From Streptococcus mitis (GTDB lineage: Bacteria > Bacillota > Bacilli > Lactobacillales > Streptococcaceae): 64,000 nt of DNA. Where the stretch lies: the NCBI RefSeq assembly GCF_016658865.1, contig NZ_CP067992.1, forward strand, positions 1,817,001 through 1,881,000. Reading direction: 5' to 3'. Of the stretch, positions 11,868 through 22,106 are shown piece after piece. Position 1 is the first letter of the stretch. Each line of letters opens with the position of its first letter. A program made the translations under genes and the position numbers. The notes under the pieces are model-generated. The model made no database searches. It worked only from the letters and a program-made list of their open reading frames with translations, and had not been told where the DNA came from.

Positions 11868-13247
11868 TTAAAATCCATTATTATCGCTTAATTCCTTGAA
11901 CCAGTGCCCTGATTTTTTCAGACGACGTTCTTGCGTTTCCAAGTCTAATTCGACCAAACCATAGCGATTTTTATAGCTGTTGAGCCATGACCAGCAATCG
12001 ATAAAGGTCCAAATCAAGTAGCCCTTACAATTGGCTCCGTCTTCAATGGCACGGTGCAGTTCACGAAGATGACCTTTTACAAAGTCAATACGGTAATCAT
12101 CTTGAATCATTCCATTATCACGGAATTTTTCTTCCCCTTCAACACCCATACCATTCTCTGTCAACATCCACTTGATATTGCCATAATTTTCCTTGATATT
12201 TTGGGCAATGTCATAAATCCCTTGCTCATAAATCTCCCAGCCACGGTGAGGATTAATTTTACGTCCAGGCATCACATAAGGCTCATAAAAATGTTCTGGC
12301 AAGAGTGGACTCTCTGGATGCTTAGCAAATCGAGGCGCCATAACACGCAAAGGTTGATAGTAGTTGACACCAAGGAAGTCCACTGTATTGTCACGAATGA
12401 GCTTCAACTCCTCCTCTGTAGCATCAGGCAAGAGACCTTGTTCATGCAAGATTTCTACCAACTCCTGTGGATAAGTCCCCAAAACAGACGGATCTAAGAA
12501 AGATTGGGACTGAAAAAGGTCCGCAATGCGAGCTGCCTTAACATCAGCAGGATGCTGGCTACGTGGATAAGCCGGTGTCAAGTTGAGGACAATCCCAATC
12601 TTGGAATCAGGCAAGAGTTCATGACAAGCCTTAACCGCCCGACTGCTAGCCAATTGTGTATGATAAGCTACTTTAACGGCTGCCTCTGCATCCACCTTAT
12701 GTGGATAATGGGCATCGTAAAAATAGCCAAATTCTACTGGAACGATGGGCTCGTTAAAGGTAATCCATTGATCCACTAAATCTCCATAAGTCTCAAAACA
12801 AAAACGAGCATAGTCTTCATAGGCTGAGACAGTCGCCTTATTTTCCCAACCATCACCATCCTCTTGAAGGGCAAAAGGTAAATCAAAATGATAAAGATTG
12901 ACTAAAAGACGAATCTCTTTAGCCTTAATAGCCTCAAAAACCTTACGATAGAAATCCACACCTTGAGGATTGACTTCCCCACGCCCTTGTGGAAAAATCC
13001 GTGACCACTGAATAGAAGTCCGAAAGGCCGTGTGACCAGTTTCTAACAAGAGGTCGATATCCTTTTCCCAATTTTCATAAAAGGTTGATGTTTTATCTGG
13101 ACCAATCCCATTATAGTAACGATTTGGCTCCACTTGGTACCAATAATCCCAGAGATTATCTCCCTTACCGTCACCAGCTACACGTCCTTCTGTTTGTGGT
13201 CCAGAAGTAGAGGATCCCCAGACAAAATCCTTTGGAAATCTTAGCAT
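11868..13247 (-). CDS. bglA: Glycoside hydrolase family 1 (beta-glucosidase / 6-phospho-beta-glucosidase)
   Basis: A 459-residue GH1 enzyme that cleaves beta-glucosides. N-terminus FPKDFVWGSSTSGPQTEG is typical. The acid/base Glu166 lies in TFNEP, the nucleophile Glu364 in TENG, and WSWLNSYKNRYGLV near the end is the usual sugar-pocket region. No PTS gene is adjacent, so whether it acts on free or phosphorylated sugars is uncertain. It has its own weak promoter (TATAAT near 13280, minus strand) after the proS terminator and its own terminator. Confidence 0.9.
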   Translation of the reverse strand: MLRFPKDFVWGSSTSGPQTEGRVAGDGKGDNLWDYWYQVEPNRYYNGIGPDKTSTFYENWEKDIDLLLETGHTAFRTSIQWSRIFPQGRGEVNPQGVDFYRKVFEAIKAKEIRLLVNLYHFDLPFALQEDGDGWENKATVSAYEDYARFCFETYGDLVDQWITFNEPIVPVEFGYFYDAHYPHKVDAEAAVKVAYHTQLASSRAVKACHELLPDSKIGIVLNLTPAYPRSQHPADVKAARIADLFQSQSFLDPSVLGTYPQELVEILHEQGLLPDATEEELKLIRDNTVDFLGVNYYQPLRVMAPRFAKHPESPLLPEHFYEPYVMPGRKINPHRGWEIYEQGIYDIAQNIKENYGNIKWMLTENGMGVEGEEKFRDNGMIQDDYRIDFVKGHLRELHRAIEDGANCKGYLIWTFIDCWSWLNSYKNRYGLVELDLETQERRLKKSGHWFKELSDNNGF

Positions 13248-13284
13248 ACATTTACCTCTTTATCTACTCATTTTTCCCATTATA

Positions 13285-13330
13285 CAGAAAAAACAAGGTA
13301 AAAACTAGTTACATTTTTTCCTTGTTTTTC
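13285..13330 (-). terminator. proS terminator
   Basis: Minus-strand arms AAACAAGG (13327-13320) and CCTTGTTT (13298-13291) around a long loop, followed by TTTT. It ends the uppS-cdsA-eep-proS operon; the bglA -10 lies directly behind it. Confidence 0.7.
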
Positions 13331-13345
13331 TTCTGATTATAGTTT

Positions 13346-15211
<1,866 letters not shown>

Positions 15212-16471
15212 TTATCTAAAAAAGAGTCGCATGATGTCATTCCAGGTCACAGCAATCATCAAGACAACCATGATGACCACTCCGGCCAAGGTGACATAGG
15301 TTTCAATTTCTTGTTTCAATGGTTTGCGGCGGATGGCTTCTAGGATATTGAGCACAATCTTACCACCATCCAGGACTGGAATCGGAATAAGATTAAAAAT
15401 CCCAATATTGATGGAAATCATTGCCAAGAAGTACAAGACATTCTCAATTCCATTTTTAGCAGCATCACTACTTTCCTTAAAGATGGCAACAGGTCCACCT
15501 AGTTTGTTCAAATCTGGTTGGAAAATCAAATTTTTCAGAGCCGATAGAATTCGGAGGGCCGAGTCAGCAGCAGTTGTAAAACCACCTACAAACATGGATA
15601 GAAAATCTGACTTAATCCCCGGTTGAACACCTAGAAGGTAACGGCCTTGACTTTCTTCCGGACTAACAGTGACTTGTTTGTCACTACCATTTTCAGAAAT
15701 AGTCACATCCAAGGTCGGGGCCGTCTTATCTTTGGTTTCTGATTCCACAGCCTGAATCAAACTTTCCCAGTTGCTAACCTCATGTGAGCCAATCTTGGTA
15801 ATTTGTGCCGTTTCTGGTACTCCTACCTTAGCCAAAGCCCCTTGAGGCATAATATGGAACTGGTTGGTATCGACATCTCTGACACCACCCTGCATGAAGA
15901 TTAAAATCCAGAAAACAACGACACCTAAGATAAAGTTGTTCATAGGGCCTGCAAAGTTGGTAATCAGTTTCCCCCAGATAGTCGCATTTTGATATTGGAC
16001 ATCTAAAGGTGCAATCCGAACCTCAGTACCATCTGCTTCCACAACCGTTGCATCGTGATCCACTGCAAATGTTTTTTCTTCTTCCAGAACCAGTCCTTTG
16101 ATAAAGAGCTTGTCTTCAAAGTCAAACTGGGTCACCTGCATAGGAAGAGCTGTTTGATCCAATTTTTTACCTGAGAGATTGATGCGTTTAACCTTACCAT
16201 CATCAGTAAGCGTCAAACTGACAGGAGTTCCTGTCTTAATTTCAGTTGTATCATCACCCCAACCAGCCATTCGAACATAGCCCCCAAGAGGCAAGATTCG
16301 AATGGTATAAGCCGTCCCATCCTTGCCAATATGAGCAAAGATTTTGGGTCCCATACCAATGGCAAATTCACGCACTAGAATCCCTGATTTCTTGGCAAAG
16401 TAGAAGTGCCCGAACTCGTGCACCACCACAATAATCCCGAAAACCAGAATAAAGGTTAAAATTCCGAGCAT
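15212..16471 (-). CDS. eep: RIP zinc metalloprotease (RseP/Eep site-2 protease)
   Basis: An intramembrane protease that trims signal-peptide remnants and pheromone precursors. It has 419 residues with zinc ligands HEFGH (18-22) in the first membrane helix, a PDZ domain (about 190-290, [18 protein letters not shown]), the third ligand region [12 protein letters not shown], and further C-terminal membrane helices. In streptococci Eep processes lipoprotein-derived and Rgg peptide signals; that role is inferred from the family. It lies 21 bp after cdsA and 12 bp before proS. Confidence 0.94.
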   Translation of the reverse strand: MLGILTFILVFGIIVVVHEFGHFYFAKKSGILVREFAIGMGPKIFAHIGKDGTAYTIRILPLGGYVRMAGWGDDTTEIKTGTPVSLTLTDDGKVKRINLSGKKLDQTALPMQVTQFDFEDKLFIKGLVLEEEKTFAVDHDATVVEADGTEVRIAPLDVQYQNATIWGKLITNFAGPMNNFILGVVVFWILIFMQGGVRDVDTNQFHIMPQGALAKVGVPETAQITKIGSHEVSNWESLIQAVESETKDKTAPTLDVTISENGSDKQVTVSPEESQGRYLLGVQPGIKSDFLSMFVGGFTTAADSALRILSALKNLIFQPDLNKLGGPVAIFKESSDAAKNGIENVLYFLAMISINIGIFNLIPIPVLDGGKIVLNILEAIRRKPLKQEIETYVTLAGVVIMVVLMIAVTWNDIMRLFFR

Positions 16472-16492
16472 AGTATTTCCTCCGTCTTTTGA

Positions 16493-17296
16493 TTAAAAGA
16501 GCCCAAATAAGTGCATGATTGGAAATACGAGCAGCATACTATCGAAACGATCCAAAACACCACCATGTCCAGGGATAAATTTCCCAGAATCTTTGACACC
16601 AAAGTGACGCTTGATCGAACTTTCTAGTAAATCACCAAATTGTCCAGCTATGCTAAAGAAAATAGCAAAGACTGACATCTTGTAAATTCCATACGGAAGA
16701 GCAACTGTATTGTCAAACATCATAAAGATGATGGTTACTAAAATAGCACCTAAAATACCACCCAAGGCACCCTCAAAGGTTTTATTTGGAGAAACCGTTG
16801 GAGCCAGTTTCCGTTTCCCAAAGTTCATCCCAGCAAGATAGGCACCACTGTCGGTAGCCCAGACGATACACAAGGCCAATAGAGCCTTATCTAAACCTGC
16901 AACGCGAGCATCTAATAGAGCATTAAAACCAAAGCCCACGTAGAAACTCATAGCAAGCGGGAAAACAGCATCCTCAATCGTATAAGACTTGCTAAAAACA
17001 GTCGTTCCTAACATAATTGAAATCAAAACACTATAGGCAACCACATTCCCATCAACTGGTAAAAAAGTCAGATAATTCTCCAAGGGAATGGTCAAAGCAA
17101 AGGTTGCAAAGAGGGTTAAGAGGCCCTCCATAGTCATGGTCTCTAGACCTCTCATCTTCAAAAGTTCATGCATGGCTAGCATGGCTATGATTCCAATTGC
17201 TATCTGAAGCAAGAGGCCACCAATCATTAAAATTGGTAGGAAAATAGCCAGGGCAATCCCTGCAAACAAGGTTCTTTTCTGTAAATCCTGTGTCAT
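16493..17296 (-). CDS. cdsA: Phosphatidate cytidylyltransferase
   Basis: Makes CDP-diacylglycerol from phosphatidic acid and CTP for phosphatidylglycerol and cardiolipin. It is a 267-residue polytopic membrane protein; the signature region KLAPTVSPNKTFEGALGG and the final HGGVLDRFDSMLLVFP, with its metal-binding Asp, are both present. It lies eight bases after uppS, in the same operon. Confidence 0.95.
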   Translation of the reverse strand: MTQDLQKRTLFAGIALAIFLPILMIGGLLLQIAIGIIAMLAMHELLKMRGLETMTMEGLLTLFATFALTIPLENYLTFLPVDGNVVAYSVLISIMLGTTVFSKSYTIEDAVFPLAMSFYVGFGFNALLDARVAGLDKALLALCIVWATDSGAYLAGMNFGKRKLAPTVSPNKTFEGALGGILGAILVTIIFMMFDNTVALPYGIYKMSVFAIFFSIAGQFGDLLESSIKRHFGVKDSGKFIPGHGGVLDRFDSMLLVFPIMHLFGLF

Positions 17297-17304
17297 ATTT
17301 CCTC

Positions 17305-18063
17305 CTAAACTCCTCCAAATCGGCGATGACGACGATTGTAGGCAAGAATGGCTTCCTGCAAGGCTATCTCGTCAAAATCAGGCCACAAGGTGTCCGTAAA
17401 ATAGAGCTCACTATAGGCTCCCTGCCATGGAAGGAAATTGCTCAAACGCAATTCTCCACTAGTACGGATAATCAAGTCTGGGTCTCGTAACTCCTTAGGC
17501 AAATGCTGGGTAAAGAGATAGTTGCCAATCAATTCCTCTGTAATGTCACCAGGATTGATTTTGGCATCTAAAACATCCTGAGAAATCAACTTAAGAGCCT
17601 GTGTAATCTCCGCACGTCCACCATAGTTGAGGGCAAAATTAAGAATCAAACCTGTGTTGTTCTTAGTCAATTCCTCAGCCTTGGTCAGAGCTTCAAAGGT
17701 TTGCTTAGGTAGGCGGTCCGTTTCCCCAATCATTTGAATCTTAACATTATTAGCATGCAATTCCGGGACATAATTATCATAAAACTCTACTGGCAAGTTC
17801 ATGATAAACTTGACTTCCTGATCTGGGCGGGTCCAGTTTTCTGTAGAAAAAGCATAGACTGTAATAACCTTAACGCCTAGTTTGTTGGCTGCCTTGGTCA
17901 CAGTTTGCAATGCTTCCATGCCCGCCTTGTGTCCGAAGACTCGCGGTTGCATACGTTTTTTAGCCCAACGGCCATTCCCATCCATGATGATGCCGATATG
18001 AGCAGGAACCTGTGTCGGAACCTCAACTTCCACAGCCTTATCTTTCTTAAAAAATCCAAACAT
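17305..18063 (-). CDS. uppS: Undecaprenyl diphosphate synthase
   Basis: Condenses isopentenyl diphosphate onto farnesyl diphosphate to make the lipid carrier of wall synthesis. It has 252 residues from ATG 18063; an ATG six codons earlier gives an atypical N-terminus. The catalytic IIMDGNGRWAKKR, VYAFSTENW and the C-terminal DLIIRTSGELRLSNFLPWQ are clear. First gene of uppS-cdsA-eep-proS; an extended -10 (TGG-TATAAT) lies about 40 nt upstream. Confidence 0.96.
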   Translation of the reverse strand: MFGFFKKDKAVEVEVPTQVPAHIGIIMDGNGRWAKKRMQPRVFGHKAGMEALQTVTKAANKLGVKVITVYAFSTENWTRPDQEVKFIMNLPVEFYDNYVPELHANNVKIQMIGETDRLPKQTFEALTKAEELTKNNTGLILNFALNYGGRAEITQALKLISQDVLDAKINPGDITEELIGNYLFTQHLPKELRDPDLIIRTSGELRLSNFLPWQGAYSELYFTDTLWPDFDEIALQEAILAYNRRHRRFGGV

Positions 18064-18137
18064 GATCTTATTCCTATTCAAAAATCTATCGTTTCATTAT
18101 ACCATATTTCCCCATTTTCTTCTATCACTAAGCTATT

Positions 18138-18252
18138 TATACTCTTCGAAAATCAAATTCAAACCACGTCAGCTCTATCTGCAACCTCAAAACAGTGTTT
18201 TGAGCAACCTGCGGCTAGCTTCCTAGTTTGCACTTTGGTTTTCATTGAGTAT
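18138..18252. repeat. BOX element (short A-B-C variant)
   Basis: About 115 bp with the ends of pneumococcal BOX repeats: TACTCTTCGAAAATC at the left and TTTTCATTGAGTATTA at the right. Inside are a truncated boxA (ending ACCACGTCAGC), a partial boxB (CTCAAAACAGTGTTTTGAG palindrome) and a full boxC (CAACCTGCGGCTAGCTTCC). It sits between uppS and the first csRNA. BOX elements are non-autonomous repeats found throughout mitis-group genomes. Confidence 0.85.
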
Positions 18253-18279
18253 TATTCTCAGGCACCAAGCCCATTTTTC

Positions 18280-18375
18280 AAAAAAATAAGTCGCCTGATT
18301 GGGCGACTCTATTTTTTATAGGGAGATTATTATGAAAAAGTTTTAGGAGTTTAAGTTAAGGTCTTCTTAACTTAT
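18280..18375 (-). ncRNA. csRNA 1 (CiaR-dependent small RNA)
   Basis: A predicted 96-nt RNA. It starts behind a CiaR box and -10, forms a 5' hairpin (TAAGTTAAG-AAGAC-CTTAACTTA), then an open region with CATAATAATCTCC, the complement of a ribosome site plus start codon. It ends in a terminator (AGTCGCC-CAATCA-GGCGACT followed by TTATTTTTTT). The architecture matches the pneumococcal csRNA (ccn) family, which blocks translation of targets such as comC. Confidence 0.8.
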
Positions 18376-18381
18376 GAACTT

Positions 18382-18414
18382 AGTATACACTTCCTAGCTT
18401 AAAGTTTTCTTAAG
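18382..18414 (-). promoter_or_regulatory. CiaR-controlled promoter of csRNA 1
   Basis: Minus strand: CTTAAG-N5-TTTAAG (18414-18398), ten bases, then -10 TATACT (18387-18382). This matches the CiaR repeat TTTAAG-N5-TTTAAG with one mismatch. The box overlaps the stop codon of the upstream nucleotidyltransferase gene. Confidence 0.78.
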
Positions 18415-18982
18415 TATTTTTAAAAATCAAATTTTTCCATTTCTCCTGCCAATTTTTCTTGGATAGACGTGTTCGATAAAGTTCCATTCGGTCTTCATTC
18501 TCTAAAAAATGAGGAGTTGGACGAACTTGAAAATTCAAAATATCCTCCAAACCATAAGGCTCATAGAGTTCAAAATCGGATTCTTCATTCAAGCGCAGTC
18601 CAACTGCCGTACACCGTTCTGGATACTTACTCATAGCATCACAAGAGCTGCTATAGGGAGCAGTATGAGGACTATGCTGGTGCATATAGACTTGATTTTT
18701 CAATTCCCACTGGTACTGAGGAAAGTCCTTTCTCAGCTTTTTCTCTAGGGACAAGGTTTCCTCATAAGAAATATCTGGATCAAAGAAAATTACATCTACA
18801 TCTGTTTCACAGTCAAAAGGTGATTTATCTGACAAGAGATTCCAGATGAAATTTCTGACAGAACCTGCTGCCAACCAAGAATCTTTCAAACCAAGGTCTC
18901 GTATAATCGTCAGAATAGCCATCATATCTGGATTTTTTCTAAAAGCCTCTAGAATTTCTTGCTTATTTTTCATTGTATTCAT
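18410..18982 (-). CDS. Nucleotidyltransferase family protein (DUF925-type)
   Basis: A 190-residue protein with a minimal nucleotidyltransferase fold: GSVRNFIWN and the acidic pair [13 protein letters not shown] supply the expected G-S...D-x-D motif. The biological substrate is unknown. The first ATG (18982) overlaps the end of ruvB by 20 bp; an ATG three codons later is also possible. Probably cotranscribed with ruvB. Confidence 0.8.
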   Translation of the reverse strand: MNTMKNKQEILEAFRKNPDMMAILTIIRDLGLKDSWLAAGSVRNFIWNLLSDKSPFDCETDVDVIFFDPDISYEETLSLEKKLRKDFPQYQWELKNQVYMHQHSPHTAPYSSSCDAMSKYPERCTAVGLRLNEESDFELYEPYGLEDILNFQVRPTPHFLENEDRMELYRTRLSKKNWQEKWKNLIFKNT

Positions 18983-19961
18983 AACCTAAATGCTCATATG
19001 CCTTAGCAGTCGCCACCCGTCCAGAACGTGTCCGCATGATAAAACCTTTTTGAATCAAGTAGGGCTCATACATGTCTTCAACTGTCTCACGCTCTTCTGC
19101 TATGTTAACAGAAAGAGTTCCTAGACCAACAGGACCACCACTGTACATCTCAATCATGGTGCGAAGGATTTTTTGATCCACATAGTCCAAACCTTCATGG
19201 TCAACATCCAGCATAGTCAAAGCCTTATCGGTAATAAGATCATCAATAACCCCATCCCCCATAATCTGGGCAAAATCGCGCACGCGCTTGAGGAGACGAT
19301 TGGCAATACGAGGGGTCCCACGACTACGCAATGCCAACTCAGATGCGGCCTCATGAGTGATTTCCATCTCAAAAATATCTGCCGTCCGCTCAACAATTTC
19401 TGTCAAGTCAGCATGAGCATAATACTCCATATGCCCCGTAATCCCAAAACGTGCCCGTAGCGGATTTGAGAGCATACCAGCCCGAGTCGTCGCACCAATC
19501 AAGGTAAAAGGTGGCAACTCCAAATGAACACTGCGACTGCCTTCACCAGCCCCAATCATAATATCAATGTAAAAGTCCTCCATGGCACTATAAAGCACCT
19601 CTTCCACTGACATTGGCAAACGATGAATCTCATCAATAAAGAGAACATCCCCAGGCTCTAAGTCATTCAAAATCGCTACCAGATCTCCGGCTTTTTCAAT
19701 GACAGGCCCAGACGTCTGCTTGAGATTGACACCTAGTTCGTTGGCAATAACAAAAGCCATGGTCGTTTTTCCCAAGCCTGGAGGCCCAAATAAGAGCACA
19801 TGATCCAGCGCTTCATCTCTCATTTTAGCAGCTTCGATAAAGATTTGGAGCTGGTCCTTGACTTTATCCTGCCCAATATATTCACGTAAATACTGAGGAC
19901 GGAGCGTGCGTTCCACTAACTCCTCATCCCCCATTATCTCATTATCTAAAATTCTACTCAT
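18963..19961 (-). CDS. ruvB: Holliday junction branch migration ATPase RuvB
   Basis: The hexameric motor that drives branch migration with RuvA in recombinational repair. It has 332 residues, with Walker [11 protein letters not shown] near residue 60, Walker [11 protein letters not shown], sensor [10 protein letters not shown] and a C-terminal winged helix ([18 protein letters not shown]). RuvA is not adjacent. The start codon lies seven bases after the promoter -10, so the mRNA may have no leader at all; no ribosome site is seen. Confidence 0.97.
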   Translation of the reverse strand: MSRILDNEIMGDEELVERTLRPQYLREYIGQDKVKDQLQIFIEAAKMRDEALDHVLLFGPPGLGKTTMAFVIANELGVNLKQTSGPVIEKAGDLVAILNDLEPGDVLFIDEIHRLPMSVEEVLYSAMEDFYIDIMIGAGEGSRSVHLELPPFTLIGATTRAGMLSNPLRARFGITGHMEYYAHADLTEIVERTADIFEMEITHEAASELALRSRGTPRIANRLLKRVRDFAQIMGDGVIDDLITDKALTMLDVDHEGLDYVDQKILRTMIEMYSGGPVGLGTLSVNIAEERETVEDMYEPYLIQKGFIMRTRSGRVATAKAYEHLGYEYNEK

Positions 19962-19967
19962 GGCTCT

Positions 19968-19996
19968 ATTATATCAAAAATCCAAGCCACAAACAA
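19968..19996 (-). promoter_or_regulatory. ruvB promoter
   Basis: Minus strand -35 TTGTTT (19996-19991), 17-bp spacer, -10 TATAAT (19973-19968). The expected transcription start falls on or next to the A of the ruvB ATG (19961). Confidence 0.65.
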
Positions 19997-20020
19997 AAAA
20001 GCCACCCGATTGGGTGACTC
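19991..20020 (-). terminator. csRNA-like terminator between ruvB and the Fst locus
   Basis: Minus-strand GTCACCC-AATC-GGGTGGC (20018-20001) followed by TTTTTTG. The sequence is nearly the same as the csRNA terminators of this region, but no CiaR box precedes it, so it may be a csRNA remnant or may stop leftward read-through towards ruvB. Confidence 0.6.
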
Positions 20021-20031
20021 CTGAGTTTAGC

Positions 20032-20047
20032 ACTTATGTGGTATAAT
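20032..20047 (+). promoter_or_regulatory. Promoter of the Fst-type toxin mRNA
   Basis: Extended -10 TGG-TATAAT (20039-20047), with no good -35. The -10 lies within a TATAATATTATA palindrome, so a minus-strand -10 is also present. Confidence 0.55.
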
Positions 20048-20094
20048 ATTATACGGCACTTCTACACCGCCTACGAAAGGAGGTGAGATAGCCC

Positions 20095-20187
20095 ATGATG
20101 GAATTAGTACTCAAAACTATCATCGGACCAATTGTGGTCGGTGTCGTTCTTCGATTAGTCGATAAATGGCTAAACAAGGACAAATAG
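20095..20187 (+). CDS. Fst-family type I toxin peptide
   Basis: A 30-residue peptide: MMELVLKTIIGPIV, VGVVLRLVDKWLN, then KDK. It has a hydrophobic membrane segment and a short charged tail (DKWLNKDK), as in the Fst toxin of plasmid pAD1 and its chromosomal streptococcal relatives. A strong AAAGGAGGT site lies eight bases upstream. A shared bidirectional terminator follows and an opposing promoter lies beyond it, the layout of a type I toxin-antitoxin locus. Too short for routine gene callers. Confidence 0.85.
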   Translation: MMELVLKTIIGPIVVGVVLRLVDKWLNKDK

Positions 20188-20189
20188 TG

Positions 20190-20266
20190 TCAAAAAGACC
20201 TCAAGCTTATTTGGTCGTGAGCTTGGGGTCTTTTCTAGCCTATGATATAGAACTAGTACTCAATTC
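20190..20266 (-). ncRNA. Predicted antisense antitoxin RNA of the Fst locus
   Basis: A leftward RNA of about 75 nt from the promoter at 20273-20301 to the shared terminator. Its 5' end carries a copy of the 10-bp repeat TAGTACTCAA (20254-20263), which also occurs in the toxin reading frame (20105-20114). It can therefore pair with the toxin mRNA at the repeat and at the terminator, as RNA II of pAD1 par does. Confidence 0.7.
20193..20234. terminator. Bidirectional terminator shared by toxin mRNA and antisense RNA
   Basis: A 15-bp stem (AAAAGACCTCAAGCT with AGCTTGGGGTCTTTT, one G-T pair), with T runs on both strands. Confidence 0.85.
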
Positions 20267-20272
20267 CTTTTT

Positions 20273-20301
20273 ATTATCCCATAGTTCACAAAATTTGTCA
20301 A
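20273..20301 (-). promoter_or_regulatory. Promoter of the Fst antisense RNA
   Basis: Minus strand -35 TTGACA (20301-20296), 17-bp spacer, -10 GATAAT preceded by TGG (20278-20273). It is stronger than the toxin promoter, as expected for an antitoxin RNA. Confidence 0.8.
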
Positions 20302-20424
20302 AGGTTTATATCCTCATCCATTCAGCTTCTCCAACTTTAGAATCTGTCCAATAAATTTTACAAGATTAAGCGAAAGTTATCGGAAAATGATTTTTAGAAT
20401 AGTCCCAAAAATCCTGAAATAGAG

Positions 20425-20523
20425 CCAAAAAACTCCACCTGATTGGGTGGAGTTAAGGGAGATTATTATGAAAAAGAAAAGTTTAGGATTTTATTAAATA
20501 AAGTTAGGAGGTCTTTATTTAAT
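20425..20523 (-). ncRNA. csRNA 2
   Basis: About 99 nt. The 5' hairpin (ATTAAATAAAG / CTTTATTTAAT) has the loop ACCTCCTAA, an anti-ribosome-site sequence. An open region with CATAATAATCTCC follows, then the terminator AACTCCACC-CAATCA-GGTGGAGTT and TTTT. The CiaR box lies at 20562-20546 (GTTAAG-N5-TTTAAG), ten bases before a weaker -10 TAACAT (20535-20530). Confidence 0.78.
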
Positions 20524-20617
20524 AACTATATGTTACAAGACGAAGCTTAAAACTAGCTTAACTTTTCTCAAATTTTACTATTCTGCAAAAAAATTTCTAT
20601 CACTAGCACTTCACCTC

Positions 20618-20714
20618 ACAAAAAAGCCACCTGATTGGGTGACTTCATTAGGAGATTATGATGAAAAAAAGTTTTAGGATTTCATTAAATAAAGTTAGGA
20701 GGTCTTTATTTAAT
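20618..20714 (-). ncRNA. csRNA 3
   Basis: About 97 nt, with the same hairpin and ACCTCCTAA loop as csRNA 2, then CATCATAATCTCC and the terminator AGTCACC-CAATCA-GGTGGCT with TTTTT. The CiaR box lies at 20753-20737 (ATTAAG-N5-TTTAAG), ten bases before -10 TATTAT (20726-20721). It follows the GNAT gene at 20769. Confidence 0.8.
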
Positions 20715-20768
20715 GGTTATATAATACTAGACCAGTCTTAAATTTTGCTTAATAAAAAACAAATTTTA

Positions 20769-21185
20769 TTATTTTTCTCGATTCATCCAAGTCATTCCTA
20801 TACAATTATAGGTGGATAAGATTTCAAAGCCCATAGAACGATAGAATCCCAAGGTTCTTTCTGTCTGGTCTGTCACCAGCTGGACTTGATAGGCATCTTT
20901 GTAATCCTCTAAAGCCTCTTTCATCAAGGCGCTACCAATCCCTTGACGCTGATAGATTGGTAAAACAATTAAATCCTGAACCAATACTGATGAGAATCCA
21001 TCGCCAACCAAACGAATCAAGCCTACCACAGCATCGCCATCAAGTGCCACATAAATCGCTAATGAATGAGATAAGGCCTGCTCCAGCATCTCTGGTTGAT
21101 GGGTATAATTTGTCCAACCGACAGCCTGATAGAGATGCAAAACATCCTCTAGCTTGACAATTTCTTGCTTTTTAATAGTAATCAT
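20769..21185 (-). CDS. GNAT-family N-acetyltransferase (small)
   Basis: 138 residues with the GNAT core: VQDLIVLPIYQRQGIGSALM carries the acetyl-CoA pyrophosphate loop (Q-R-Q-G-I-G). The C-terminus contains RTLGFYRSMGFE. Substrate is not predictable from sequence. It follows the larger GNAT gene by 11 bp and is likely cotranscribed. Confidence 0.85.
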   Translation of the reverse strand: MITIKKQEIVKLEDVLHLYQAVGWTNYTHQPEMLEQALSHSLAIYVALDGDAVVGLIRLVGDGFSSVLVQDLIVLPIYQRQGIGSALMKEALEDYKDAYQVQLVTDQTERTLGFYRSMGFEILSTYNCIGMTWMNREK

Positions 21186-21196
21186 CTCAACACCTC

Positions 21197-21892
21197 TTAA
21201 AGCTCTCTCAAGCTCTTGTACTGCTGTCCATTTTTATCAAAGTTTTCAGGAGTCAGCCATGCTATCAAACGAGATTTGACTTTGGGCCAGTCCTTATCAA
21301 TCATAGACAACCAATCCGTATCCCTCGTACGCTCCTTATAAACCACTGCCTGACGGAAGGTTCCTTCATAAATAAATCCCAAACGCTCCGCAGCTCGTCT
21401 GGATGGCAGATTTAAGGCATCGCATTTCCACTCATAGCGACGATAGTTAAGCTCTTCAAAGACATAGCGAGCCATTAGATACTGGACTTCTGTCCCTATC
21501 CGTGTCCCCCTGAGTTTTGGAGAAAAAGTGACAGCTCCCACTTCTATTACTCGATTATTCTGGTCAATACGCATGAGAGAAAAAGTTCCCAAAACCTTAC
21601 CAGTTACCTTGTCTATGATTGCATAGTAAAAACGGTCCTTACGAGCTAACATCTGATTTAAAAGGGTAACCAGCTCCTCCATATCTGCCACTGGTTCCTG
21701 AAAGAGGTAGGTCCACATCTCCCGAGGAGTATCCGGACCATAAACAGCTAGCAAATCCTCCGCATGCTTTTCTACCGAGAGAGCCTCTATTCGAGCATAA
21801 CGCCCTTCTAAGAGATCAATAGCAGGCAATTCACCATGTGTATAACCTTCCATTGACTCACCAATCATCTGACCATATTCATTTACTGTCAT
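21197..21892 (-). CDS. GNAT-family N-acetyltransferase (RimJ/RimL-like)
   Basis: A 231-residue GNAT of the RimJ/RimL group, which acetylates protein N-termini or small amines. GAVTFSPKLRGTRIGTEVQYL is the CoA-binding segment and NLPSRRAAERLGFIYEGTFR the typical C-terminal motif. First of two adjacent GNAT genes. Confidence 0.85.
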   Translation of the reverse strand: MTVNEYGQMIGESMEGYTHGELPAIDLLEGRYARIEALSVEKHAEDLLAVYGPDTPREMWTYLFQEPVADMEELVTLLNQMLARKDRFYYAIIDKVTGKVLGTFSLMRIDQNNRVIEVGAVTFSPKLRGTRIGTEVQYLMARYVFEELNYRRYEWKCDALNLPSRRAAERLGFIYEGTFRQAVVYKERTRDTDWLSMIDKDWPKVKSRLIAWLTPENFDKNGQQYKSLREL

Positions 21893-21963
21893 AGCTTTCT
21901 CCTTGTTTCGCTTTTCAAACTTTATAGTTGCCCATAGTATATCATACTTTCATAAGAAGATTC

Positions 21964-21995
21964 AAAAAATCCTCCAGATTCTACTCTGAAGGATT
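21964..21995 (-). terminator. Terminator downstream of leuS
   Basis: Minus-strand AATCCTTCAGA / TCTGGAGGATT stem (21995-21968) followed by TTTTTTG, beyond the duplicated leuS tail. Confidence 0.8.
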
Positions 21996-22001
21996 CCTAT
22001 C

Positions 22002-22106
22002 TTATTTCACAACGATATTAACGAGTTTAGTTGGCTCAAACAGTTTGGGAAACTGTTTGAGGTTGGAAATCAGCAAATAAATTGGTTATTTCACAACGAT
22101 ATTAAC
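22002..22106 (-). repeat. Direct duplication of the leuS 3' end with hairpin-rich insert
   Basis: The 21 bases ending the leuS gene (VNIVVK-stop, 22106-22086) recur exactly at 22022-22002. The downstream copy is preceded by codons for PTKL rather than leuS PNKL, so it looks like a second, slightly different leuS tail. The 63 bp between hold a perfect palindrome (CTCAAACAGTTT-GGG-AAACTGTTTGAG, 22035-22061). A 14-bp inverted repeat also surrounds the real stop codon. This looks like a scar of an element that entered the gene end. Confidence 0.7.

Noticed and set aside
20460..20530. Tiny plus-strand ORFs starting GGAGATTATTATGAAAAAG at the csRNA loci
   Set aside because: These apparent ribosome-site-plus-ATG sequences are simply the complement of the antisense region of the csRNAs, which are transcribed from the other strand.
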